From: Legionella genomosp. 1
Lineage (GTDB): Bacteria; Pseudomonadota; Gammaproteobacteria; Legionellales; Legionellaceae
Length of the DNA: 5,848 nucleotides
Reading direction: 5' to 3'
NCBI GenBank assembly: GCA_945901145.1
Contig: CAMDJY010000110.1
Location: forward strand, 1-5,848
The notes beneath the pieces are model-generated. The model had not been told where the DNA came from and did not search any database. It saw only the letters and a program-made list of their open reading frames with translations. How positions within the stretch are numbered: position 1 is the first letter of the stretch; every line of letters begins with the position of its first letter. Shown here piece by piece: positions 1 through 5,733 of this stretch. The position numbers were made by a program, and so were the translations under genes.

Positions 1-709
1 ACAATTAGCCCACCGAGTACAATGGCTAGAACGCTGGCCCAATAAGCCATTTCAAGGCGTAATTATTGCCAATGAAGTATTAGATGCCATGCCAGTTCAT
101 CGCTTTTTAAGAACCGATCAAGGACTGTTTGAAAGCTATATTCAGTTGCATGAAGCGTTGTCAACATTCGAAGAAATTTTTCTGCCCTGCAGTAATGAAT
201 CATTAAAAGCACACCTATTAGCAGCCCTCAACCATGAACAGAGGCCTTATCTTTCAGAAGCAAATTTATGCATCAATGACTGGCTAAAACAGTGCGCCAC
301 GATGTTATCATCAGGTATGTTTTTGATCATTGATTATGGATTTCCTCGTCATGAATACTATCACCCCGATCGCCATCAAGGCACGCTGATGTGTCATCGT
401 CAACATCAGGCGCACCCGAATCCATTACAAAACCCAGGCCAAGAAGATATCACCGCACATGTCGATTTTACGCATGTCGCAGAAGCAGCACATGACGCTG
501 GCTTTCAGATTTCAGGCTATACCAATCAAGCCTCTTTTTTACTTGGAAATGATTTGTTAAGCTTTCTCAACACACAAAATCAACAAGCCATCAGAAAACT
601 CACTGATCCAAGTGAAATGGGTGAATTATTTAAAGTGATGGCATTAACCAAAAACTTCGAAGAGCCCTTGGCAGGATTTCAATTACACGATAAACGAGCG
701 AGCTTATAA
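1..709 (+). CDS. MidA/NDUFAF7-family SAM-dependent methyltransferase (5' partial)
   Basis: The reading frame is already open at the window edge, with its first full codon at base 2, and runs to TAA at 707-709. About 235 codons are present. Members of this family are usually near 380-390 residues, so roughly the N-terminal 40%, including the glycine-rich SAM-binding loop, lies outside the window. Visible family signatures are IIANEVLDAMPVHRF (bases 62-106), LIIDYGFPRHEYYHPDRHQG, GTLMCHRQHQAHPNP and DITAHVDFTHVAEAA. These match the bacterial DUF185/MidA family. The human homologue NDUFAF7 methylates an arginine of a complex I subunit during assembly; whether bacterial members do the same is not established. 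The ATG at 89 is internal (the M of LDAMPV), not a start. One base separates the stop from the PTPS-family start, suggesting cotranscription. Family assignment is firm; substrate is unknown. Confidence 0.9.
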   Translation, partial: QLAHRVQWLERWPNKPFQGVIIANEVLDAMPVHRFLRTDQGLFESYIQLHEALSTFEEIFLPCSNESLKAHLLAALNHEQRPYLSEANLCINDWLKQCATMLSSGMFLIIDYGFPRHEYYHPDRHQGTLMCHRQHQAHPNPLQNPGQEDITAHVDFTHVAEAAHDAGFQISGYTNQASFLLGNDLLSFLNTQNQQAIRKLTDPSEMGELFKVMALTKNFEEPLAGFQLHDKRASL

Positions 710-710
710 C

Positions 711-1226
711 ATGACTAGGTACCTAACCACGGTAGAATTACAAAAAGAATCGATGAAATTTTCAGCAGGACACACCACAATTTTCTCAGCCACTGAGCGT
801 GAGCCCTTACATGGACATTGGTACGGAGTATATCTTGCGCTCACCACTTGGGTGGAAGAAAACGGTATGACCTTTGATTATCGTTATTATAAACAACGCA
901 TCCACCATTTATGCGCCCAATTAAATCAAACATTTCTCATGCCTGCACACTCTCCTTTCTTAACTTATGCCGCAGATGATGAGTACTATTATTTTACATT
1001 TAATCATAAAAAAATCCCTTTCTTAAAAGAAGATGTTACGCTTTTACCCTTGACCAATATTACCGTAGAAGAGTTATCACGATGGTTTATCAATGAACTG
1101 ATTAAAGAAACAGAAGAGCTTAACCGCCATCGCATTGAACGCATCGTTGTTAAAGTGTTTTCTGCGCCAGGTCAATCTGCAAGCCATACGTGGGAACGAC
1201 CAACATCTCAACCCTTAGAAGCATGA
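711..1226 (+). CDS. 6-pyruvoyltetrahydropterin synthase / 6-carboxytetrahydropterin synthase (QueD) family protein
   Basis: The 171-residue product has the T-fold PTPS pattern: KFSAGH at 16-21, LHGHWY at 33-38, FDYRYYK at 55-61, and NITVEELSRWF at 116-126, which corresponds to the conserved T-x-E-x-L helix. The three zinc ligands are present as His21, His34 and His36. Family enzymes act on dihydroneopterin triphosphate, giving 6-pyruvoyl-tetrahydropterin, 6-carboxy-tetrahydropterin (queuosine pathway) or, in PTPS-III, the folate precursor 6-hydroxymethyl-dihydropterin. The catalytic Cys normally four residues before HGH is Arg30, followed by Glu31 in an E-x2-HGH arrangement like that of PTPS-III. 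The usual Asp-His pair aligns with Asn72-Gln73, and the C-terminal catalytic Glu aligns with Ser151 in KVFSAPGQSA. The fold is therefore clear but the reaction is not, so QueD function should not be assumed. The start at 711 keeps the first beta strand; Met15 would cut it. The stop overlaps the likely priA start by four bases. Confidence 0.85.
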   Translation: MTRYLTTVELQKESMKFSAGHTTIFSATEREPLHGHWYGVYLALTTWVEENGMTFDYRYYKQRIHHLCAQLNQTFLMPAHSPFLTYAADDEYYYFTFNHKKIPFLKEDVTLLPLTNITVEELSRWFINELIKETEELNRHRIERIVVKVFSAPGQSASHTWERPTSQPLEA

Positions 1227-3208
1227 CGGCATTGGTATTACAGGTCAGCGTACTCAATACGAATCGTGACTCTTTTGACTATTATGCCAATGAAAACTTA
1301 CCAACGCCTTGTATCGGCGCACGCGTCTGGGTGTCTTTTCGCAATAAAACCCGACTCGGGATTATCGTGGGTATCGGCACATCATCCAACTACCCGACGC
1401 TCAAGCCAATTACCAGCATCATAGACGATACCTCACTCTTTACCGATGAACTCTTAGCACTCTGTCGCTGGATCAGTCGCTATTATCATGCACCACTGGC
1501 TCAAGTGATGGCGCTGGCTTTACCCAAAAGATATCGCTTAGGGAAAATGCCAAGTACACGTCAAAGAAAACTCATGGAGTCACTGCCTGACGACTGCAAT
1601 CCTGAAGAATTAACATTACATCAAGAACAACAACACGCTGTTGATACCATCAAGCAACACTGGGGCGGATACCATAGCTATCTGTTACAAGGCGTCACTG
1701 GCAGCGGCAAAACCGAAGTCTATTTACACATCACCGCCCATGCACTGAATGAACATAAGCAAGTTTTGATTTTAGTCCCTGAAATTGGGCTAACCCCGCA
1801 ATTATTAGGGCGTTTCAAAGCAAAATTTAAACATATTCCCATCGCCATCATTCACTCTCATATTACAGACACAGAACGCGCGCATACCTGGAAAAGTGCA
1901 AAAGACAATCAAACAAAAATCATTATTGGAACACGTTCAGCACTATTCACACCAATGCCTCAACTTGGATTAATCATTATCGATGAAGAACATGATCCAT
2001 CGTTTAAACAAATGGATGGTGTGCGTTTATCTGCACGAGATGCCGCCTTGATACGCGCGCAATTGCAAGATATTCCGATTATCTTAGGCTCAGCCACGCC
2101 AAGTCTTGAGAGTCTTTATAATTGTGAAATCAATAAATACACAAAATTACGCTTAACGACCAAAGCACGCAATCAATTCCAAACGCAATACCAGCTCATC
2201 GATATTCGCAATCAAACGCTCCACCATGGTTTAGCCGAACCTACACTGAAAACGATTCAAACATACTTAGAAAAACAACTGCAAATTCTGATATTTATTA
2301 ATCGACGCGGCTTCTCGCCAGTGCTTTTATGCCATCAATGTGGCTGGATTGCCGATTGCACGGCATGTGATAGTCATCTCACCTTGCATCGTCACAAACA
2401 ACAACTCATCTGCCATCACTGTGGCGTGGTGCATCATGTACCAAAAGCCTGCCAATCCTGTCAGAGCACTGAGTTATTACCCATAGGCTCAGGAACCCAA
2501 CGCGTAGAAGAAGGCTTAGCCACACAATTTCCAAACATCAATATTGCACGGATTGATCGAGACGAGATTAAAAATACCCAAAACTTACATCATCATCTAG
2601 CCAGTATTCTTGAAGGCACACCGCAAATTATGATTGGTACACAAATGCTTGCCAAAGGTCACCACTTTCCTAAACTGGCATTAGTCATCGTTCTCGATAC
2701 GGATGCTGGATTTTATAACCAAGATTTTCGTGCCTTAGAACGCTTAGGACAACTCATCACTCAAGTTGCAGGACGCGCAGGGCGCGCAGAGCATTCCGGA
2801 CACGTCCTAATCCAAACCCACGTACCACAAAATCCATTGCTTAACCAACTCATCCAACACGGATACGAAACTTTTACCAAATTATTATTCACTCAACGCC
2901 AGGATGCAGGCTGGCCGCCCTATACTCATTTAGCCCTCATCCGCGCTCATGGAAAAAATATCAGTGAGTTACTTGATTTTCTTCATAATATCAAAAAAAT
3001 GCTCACACACCGAGGCCTCGAACTGCTCGGGCCAGCCCCCGCACCCATGGCTCGAAAAGCCTCAAAATTTCATTTACAGCTGCTCATCAAAGCTAAAACA
3101 CGCCGGACATTACATGGCGCCTTGTCTGACTTAAATATTTTACAAACCAATCCACCCAAACACACCATCCGCTGGAGCATTGATGTCGATCCAATCGACC
3201 TGTCCTAA
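1223..3208 (+). CDS. priA: primosomal protein N' (replication restart helicase PriA), short form
   Basis: PriA is the 3'-to-5' superfamily 2 helicase that recognises stalled or abandoned replication forks and reloads the replisome. Numbering is from the ATG at 1223 (661 residues). In order: an N-terminal 3'-DNA-binding domain (about 1-100, with FDY and GARVWVSF), Walker A GVTGSGKT (157-164), VPEIGLTPQ, the DEEH box (254-257), GSATPS (289-294), FINRRGF, eight zinc-binding Cys in four CxxC pairs (370/373, 379/382, 397/400, 410/413), GTQRVEEGL, GTQMLAKGHHFP, QVAGRAGR (514-521), and the C-terminal LGPAPAPMARKASKFH and RWSIDVDPIDL motifs. An ATG at 1190 is in frame, but the 1223 start gives an ATGA overlap with the upstream gene and a family-like N-terminus. 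E. coli PriA has 732 residues; the shortfall falls between the 3'-DNA-binding domain and Walker A, where the winged helix belongs. Confidence 0.95.
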   Translation: MTALVLQVSVLNTNRDSFDYYANENLPTPCIGARVWVSFRNKTRLGIIVGIGTSSNYPTLKPITSIIDDTSLFTDELLALCRWISRYYHAPLAQVMALALPKRYRLGKMPSTRQRKLMESLPDDCNPEELTLHQEQQHAVDTIKQHWGGYHSYLLQGVTGSGKTEVYLHITAHALNEHKQVLILVPEIGLTPQLLGRFKAKFKHIPIAIIHSHITDTERAHTWKSAKDNQTKIIIGTRSALFTPMPQLGLIIIDEEHDPSFKQMDGVRLSARDAALIRAQLQDIPIILGSATPSLESLYNCEINKYTKLRLTTKARNQFQTQYQLIDIRNQTLHHGLAEPTLKTIQTYLEKQLQILIFINRRGFSPVLLCHQCGWIADCTACDSHLTLHRHKQQLICHHCGVVHHVPKACQSCQSTELLPIGSGTQRVEEGLATQFPNINIARIDRDEIKNTQNLHHHLASILEGTPQIMIGTQMLAKGHHFPKLALVIVLDTDAGFYNQDFRALERLGQLITQVAGRAGRAEHSGHVLIQTHVPQNPLLNQLIQHGYETFTKLLFTQRQDAGWPPYTHLALIRAHGKNISELLDFLHNIKKMLTHRGLELLGPAPAPMARKASKFHLQLLIKAKTRRTLHGALSDLNILQTNPPKHTIRWSIDVDPIDLS

Positions 3209-3285
3209 CTGGAGCTCTATCTTCCATAATATTCAATTTAATGCTAATATTAGTAATACTTTAGGTAATACCAAAAGGAATTATC
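3209..3285 (+). promoter_or_regulatory. Control region of the toxin-antitoxin module (promoter and ribosome binding site)
   Basis: This 77-base gap between priA and the antitoxin gene is strongly AT-rich. It carries a good Shine-Dalgarno sequence, AAAAGGA at 3273-3279, six bases before the antitoxin ATG. Possible -10 boxes are TAATAT (3245-3250) and TAATAC (3254-3259). The second has a weak -35, TTCAAT (3232-3237), at a 16-base spacing. Neither is a strong consensus match, so the exact promoter is not assigned. I see no GC-rich hairpin with a T-run after priA; GAGCTC at 3213-3218 is only a short palindrome. Read-through from priA is therefore possible. Confidence 0.5.
3252..3272. promoter_or_regulatory. 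Putative twin-palindrome operator for the RHH antitoxin
   Basis: Two nine-base palindromes with a single central base, AGTAATACT (3252-3260) and GGTAATACC (3264-3272), lie in direct repeat with centres 12 bases apart. A related but degenerate CTAATATTAG palindrome (3244-3253) abuts them on the left. Tandem short palindromes about one helical turn apart are the classic target of ribbon-helix-helix dimers binding cooperatively, and such antitoxins normally repress their own operon. The second palindrome ends exactly where the ribosome binding site begins, so occupancy should block transcription start or early elongation. The pattern is seen directly; the binding role is inferred. Confidence 0.5.
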
Positions 3286-3513
3286 ATGCAATCACAAAAA
3301 TTATCAATTTCATTGCCGAAACAGCAATGTGAATTTATTGAACATTACATGGTTGATCACCCAATAAAAAATCGATCTGAAGTTATTCGAGAGGCAATCT
3401 ATTTACTGCAACAAAGAGAACTAGAAGCCTGCTATAAGGCTGCTAATCATGAAATTGAAAATGATTTTGAAAATACAAATTTAGACGGGATTGATAGCAA
3501 TGAAGCGTGGTGA
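3286..3513 (+). CDS. Type II toxin-antitoxin system antitoxin, ribbon-helix-helix family
   Basis: This 75-residue protein has a ribbon-helix-helix N-terminus. The beta strand is KLSISLP (5-11), helix A is about residues 12-25, and helix B starts at NRSEVIREAIYLLQQRE (29-45), with the typical RSEVI turn. The C-terminal part (54-75) is acidic, ends in LDGIDSNEAW, and is the likely segment that wraps around the toxin. Sequence style resembles the small antitoxins paired with PemK/MazF toxins and ParD/CopG-type regulators. It should neutralise the downstream ribonuclease and, as a dimer, repress its own promoter through the palindromes at 3252-3272. The start is supported by AAAAGGA six bases upstream. 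Its last 14 bases overlap the toxin gene, suggesting translational coupling. Family assignment is firm; partner assignment rests on the overlap. Confidence 0.9.
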   Translation: MQSQKLSISLPKQQCEFIEHYMVDHPIKNRSEVIREAIYLLQQRELEACYKAANHEIENDFENTNLDGIDSNEAW

Positions 3514-3847
3514 AATATATTACGCTCATTTAGATCCTACAGTTGGCGAAGAAACCAAAAAAAAACGACCTGTACTCATCGTCAGTAACAATAGCAATAA
3601 TCATGTGGCAAACACAATAACAATTGTACCGATAACTTCAAACATAAAAAAAATTTATCCTTTTGAAGTATTTTTAGAAAGCATAGAAACTGGACTTCTG
3701 CATGATTCTAAAGCGCAATGTCACCAAATTAGAACAATATCTCAATTAAGAATTCATAGACCTATTCCAATAGGGATAGTAAAATACCCAACAATGGAAA
3801 AAATAAATAGTGCACTAAAACTTCACTTAGATATTAAAGATTATTAA
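3500..3847 (+). CDS. Type II toxin-antitoxin system PemK/MazF-family toxin (mRNA endoribonuclease)
   Basis: The 115-residue product begins KRGEIYYAHLDPTVGEE, the hallmark start of PemK/MazF toxins, followed by RPVLIVSN and IVPITS. Arg23 (of KKRP) and Thr46 (of PITS) sit where MazF uses Arg and Thr for RNA cleavage. GLLHDSKAQCHQIRTIS (65-81) matches the conserved second half of the fold. Family members cut single-stranded RNA at short specific sequences and stop growth when the antitoxin is lost; the target triplet or longer motif cannot be read from sequence. I prefer ATG at 3500 over TTG at 3491, because a GGGA at 3487-3490 is suitably placed only for the ATG and family proteins start with M-K-R-G-E. 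The gene is AT-rich (92 G/C in 300 bases at 3541-3840, about 31%), suggesting acquisition. It appears full length with catalytic residues intact. yihA begins three bases after its stop. Confidence 0.93.
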   Translation: MKRGEIYYAHLDPTVGEETKKKRPVLIVSNNSNNHVANTITIVPITSNIKKIYPFEVFLESIETGLLHDSKAQCHQIRTISQLRIHRPIPIGIVKYPTMEKINSALKLHLDIKDY

Positions 3848-3850
3848 AAA

Positions 3851-4453
3851 ATGAACCCTTACAACCAAACTGTATTTTTAAAAAGTGCCGCCAAAGTTGA
3901 GCAACTCCCTGAAGACTCAGGATTTGAAGTTGCCTTTGCCGGGCGCTCGAACGCCGGCAAGTCAAGTGCATTAAACTGTCTAACAGGCATAAAAGGCCTG
4001 GCTCGTACCAGTAAAACTCCAGGACGAACCCAGCTGATAAACTTATTCACCGTTGGCGACGAACACCATCGTTTAGTCGATTTGCCTGGGTATGGCTATG
4101 CAAAAGTTTCAGAACGCATTAAACAAGAATGGCAAGCTCATTTAGCCCACTATTTAGAAGTTAGAGCTTGTTTGACAGGCCTGATTTTACTGATGGACAT
4201 TCGCCATCCCCTGAAAGAGTTAGACCAAACGATGATTCAATGGGCACTGACCCGACAACTTCCAGTCCACATGCTTTTAACCAAAGCAGATAAATTAAGT
4301 AAAAACCAAGCCCAACAAACCCTCTTAAAAGTCAAACAACACTATGCTCCCTTCATCGGTAGCACGCTGAGTGTACAAACTTTTTCTTCCCTGAAGCGCC
4401 AAGGTTTAGATACGCTCATAGAAAAAATGAATGATTGGCTAGAGATAGTATAA
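3851..4453 (+). CDS. yihA: Ribosome biogenesis GTP-binding protein YihA/YsxC (EngB)
   Basis: This 200-residue GTPase of the TrmE-Era-EngA-YihA group assists late assembly of the 50S ribosomal subunit and is essential in several bacteria. All nucleotide-binding motifs are visible: G1 GRSNAGKSS (31-39), G2 around Thr56-Thr60 in [15 protein letters not shown]3 [10 protein letters not shown] (77-86), G4 TKAD (144-147), and G5 in TFSSLKRQG near the C-terminus. [11 protein letters not shown] (115-125) is also family-specific. Length agrees with E. coli YihA (about 210). It is preceded by only AAA after the toxin stop, and the nearest purine-rich stretch is AAAGA at 3836-3840 inside the toxin gene. 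Its translation and transcription may therefore depend on the toxin-antitoxin unit or on read-through from priA. G+C (43% at 4021-4320) is clearly higher than in the toxin gene. Confidence 0.97.
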   Translation: MNPYNQTVFLKSAAKVEQLPEDSGFEVAFAGRSNAGKSSALNCLTGIKGLARTSKTPGRTQLINLFTVGDEHHRLVDLPGYGYAKVSERIKQEWQAHLAHYLEVRACLTGLILLMDIRHPLKELDQTMIQWALTRQLPVHMLLTKADKLSKNQAQQTLLKVKQHYAPFIGSTLSVQTFSSLKRQGLDTLIEKMNDWLEIV

Positions 4454-4455
4454 CA

Positions 4456-4484
4456 TTGCAGTCTTAAGCAAACTATTTTATGCT
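4456..4484 (+). promoter_or_regulatory. Possible sigma-70-type promoter for the dienelactone hydrolase cluster
   Basis: In the 63-base gap after yihA, TTGCAG (4456-4461) and TATGCT (4479-4484) stand 17 bases apart. They match the -35 and -10 consensus at 3 of 6 and 4 of 6 positions. This is the only sizeable gap before the second tight gene cluster, so a promoter here is sensible, but the match alone is weak. A purine stretch, GAGAAA (4505-4510), precedes the ATG at 4517 as a modest ribosome binding site. Confidence 0.3.
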
Positions 4485-4516
4485 TATTCACATGTCATTT
4501 CATTGAGAAAATTATC

Positions 4517-5239
4517 ATGCAAACTGCTGTGCACGTTTATCATGATGATCATCAAAATTTCCAAGGTTATCTTGCTTATGATGATCAATCTTCAGAAAAA
4601 CGACCTGCAGTCTTAGTCGTTCATGATTGGAGCGGACGCAATACTTTCGCCTGTCAACAAGCAGAACATATGGCAAAAACAGGCTATGTTGGTTTTGCCG
4701 TTGATATGTATGGCGAGGGCAATCTTGGTACCACCATCGAGGAAAAACAAGCACTCATCGCCCCCCTGATGGCAGATCGATCTCTCGTAAAATCACGCAT
4801 GTTAGCAGCGCTTGAAATCGTTCGTAACCTACCTCAAGTTGATACTAAGCGTATTGCTGTCATTGGTTTTTGTTTCGGAGGACTCTGCGCGCTGGACCTC
4901 GCCCGAAGTGGTGCACCTATTGTTGCTGCAGTCAGCTTTCACGGTTTATTACAAAGCCCTCCGGCCGCATTGATTCAACCCATCAATGCTAGTTTACTTA
5001 TTTTGCACGGCTATGATGATCCGATGATATCACCCGAAGCAGTCAATCAATTTTGTCAAGAAATGACGCAAGCAAACGCGGACTGGCAAGTGCATCTATT
5101 TAGCCAAACGCAACATGCTTTTATGGTTCCTGACGCACATAACCCAACATTAGGCACCATGTATCAACCTCACACGGCAGAACGCGCATGGCACGCCATG
5201 CATTTTTTTCTTGCCGAACAATTTAAGCAAACATCATGA
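4517..5239 (+). CDS. Dienelactone hydrolase family protein (alpha/beta hydrolase)
   Basis: The 240-residue product has an alpha/beta-hydrolase fold of the dienelactone hydrolase family. Visible elements are PAVLVVHDWSGRN (30-42), with HDW near the oxyanion region; YVGFAVDMYGEG (57-68); the nucleophile elbow GFCFGG (117-122) with Cys119; the acid in LHGYDDPMIS, most likely Asp168; and the catalytic His in QTQHAFMVP, His200. The Cys-Asp-His triad is complete. Dienelactone hydrolases open lactone rings in chloroaromatic breakdown, but most family members outside those operons act on unknown small esters or lactones, and nothing nearby suggests aromatic degradation. No signal peptide is visible, so it is probably cytosolic. 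The stop overlaps the next start as ATGA, implying coupled translation with the PncC gene. The family call is sure; the substrate is unknown. Confidence 0.92.
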   Translation: MQTAVHVYHDDHQNFQGYLAYDDQSSEKRPAVLVVHDWSGRNTFACQQAEHMAKTGYVGFAVDMYGEGNLGTTIEEKQALIAPLMADRSLVKSRMLAALEIVRNLPQVDTKRIAVIGFCFGGLCALDLARSGAPIVAAVSFHGLLQSPPAALIQPINASLLILHGYDDPMISPEAVNQFCQEMTQANADWQVHLFSQTQHAFMVPDAHNPTLGTMYQPHTAERAWHAMHFFLAEQFKQTS

Positions 5240-5733
5240 CACTTGAAAATCCTTCTATTCATACTTTAGCTGAGGCACTTGGACAGCAATTACTTGCCAA
5301 ATCATGGTCTGTTGCCATTGCTGAGTCTTGTACTGGAGGCAAGCTTTGTGCAGCAATCACAGACATTCCAGGCTGCTCTGCCTGGTTTGACCGTGGTTTT
5401 GTGACTTATTCAAACCAAGCTAAAGAAACCCTACTCAATGTGCCACACGTTACCCTATTAACGCATGGTGCCGTCAGCAAAGAAACCGCGCTTGCCATGG
5501 CCCAAGGTGCACTCCTAGCAAGCCATGCAAACATCAGCCTTGCGATTACTGGTATTGCAGGCCCGAGTGGCGGCAGCCCTGAAAAACCAATAGGCACGGT
5601 TTGGATCGCATGCAGCTGCACGAATCAACCGCCCCAAGCCAATCACCATGTATTTTCGGGCGATCGCCAAGCAATCCGTGAGCAAACGGTGTTTGCTGCA
5701 TTACACCATCTTATAAATCGCTGTGCATCGTGA
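5236..5733 (+). CDS. pncC: Stand-alone CinA C-terminal domain protein, nicotinamide-nucleotide amidohydrolase (PncC)
   Basis: PncC deamidates nicotinamide mononucleotide to nicotinic acid mononucleotide, recycling the NMN released by DNA ligase into NAD synthesis. The 165-residue product has the same length as E. coli PncC and lacks the N-terminal domain found in full-size CinA. Diagnostic motifs are AESCTGG (29-35) with the nucleophile Ser31, GCSAWFDRGFVTYSNQAK (46-63), HGAVSKETA, the long conserved loop starting TGIAGPSGGSPEKPIGT, and FSGDRQAIREQ near the end. The family is described as Ser/Lys amidohydrolases. Ser31 is visible; I do not assign the lysine with certainty. The start overlaps the hydrolase stop (ATGA, 5236-5239), and its TGA shares a base with the next ATG, so all three genes are likely one unit. 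In E. coli pncC lies beside recA; here the neighbours differ. Confidence 0.93.
   Translation: MTLENPSIHTLAEALGQQLLAKSWSVAIAESCTGGKLCAAITDIPGCSAWFDRGFVTYSNQAKETLLNVPHVTLLTHGAVSKETALAMAQGALLASHANISLAITGIAGPSGGSPEKPIGTVWIACSCTNQPPQANHHVFSGDRQAIREQTVFAALHHLINRCAS

Noticed and set aside
1190..1222. Upstream in-frame ATG that would add 11 residues to PriA
   Set aside because: It lies inside the PTPS-family gene and adds residues not typical of PriA. The ATG at 1223 gives a standard ATGA overlap and a family-like N-terminus.
2949..3134. Open frame of about 60 codons inside the 3' part of priA, same strand
   Set aside because: It is out of frame with a strongly conserved part of PriA and its product has no recognisable family features.
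3491..3499. TTG start for the toxin, three codons upstream
   Set aside because: No suitably spaced ribosome binding site precedes it, while the ATG at 3500 has GGGA at a fitting distance and gives the usual M-K-R-G-E start.
3859..4050. Antisense open frames opposite yihA, the hydrolase and pncC
   Set aside because: They lie opposite conserved coding regions, show no family features or ribosome binding sites, and look like codon-bias shadows.
4465..4486. Inverted repeat TAAGCA / TGCTTA with a 10-base loop after yihA, considered as a terminator
   Set aside because: The stem is six bases and AT-rich, with no following T-run, so it would be too weak as an intrinsic terminator. The region overlaps a possible promoter.
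4543..4554. Perfect 12-base palindrome TGATGATCATCA at the start of the hydrolase gene
   Set aside because: It is explained by the codons for His-Asp-Asp-His. Similar GATGATC runs recur in the gene wherever Asp-Asp is encoded, so there is no need to invoke an operator.
5659..5668. GGCGATCGCC, resembling the cyanobacterial HIP1 palindrome
   Set aside because: It is a single full copy within conserved coding sequence (the SGDRQ motif of PncC). HIP1 means something only when highly repeated, and the proteins are gammaproteobacterial in style.
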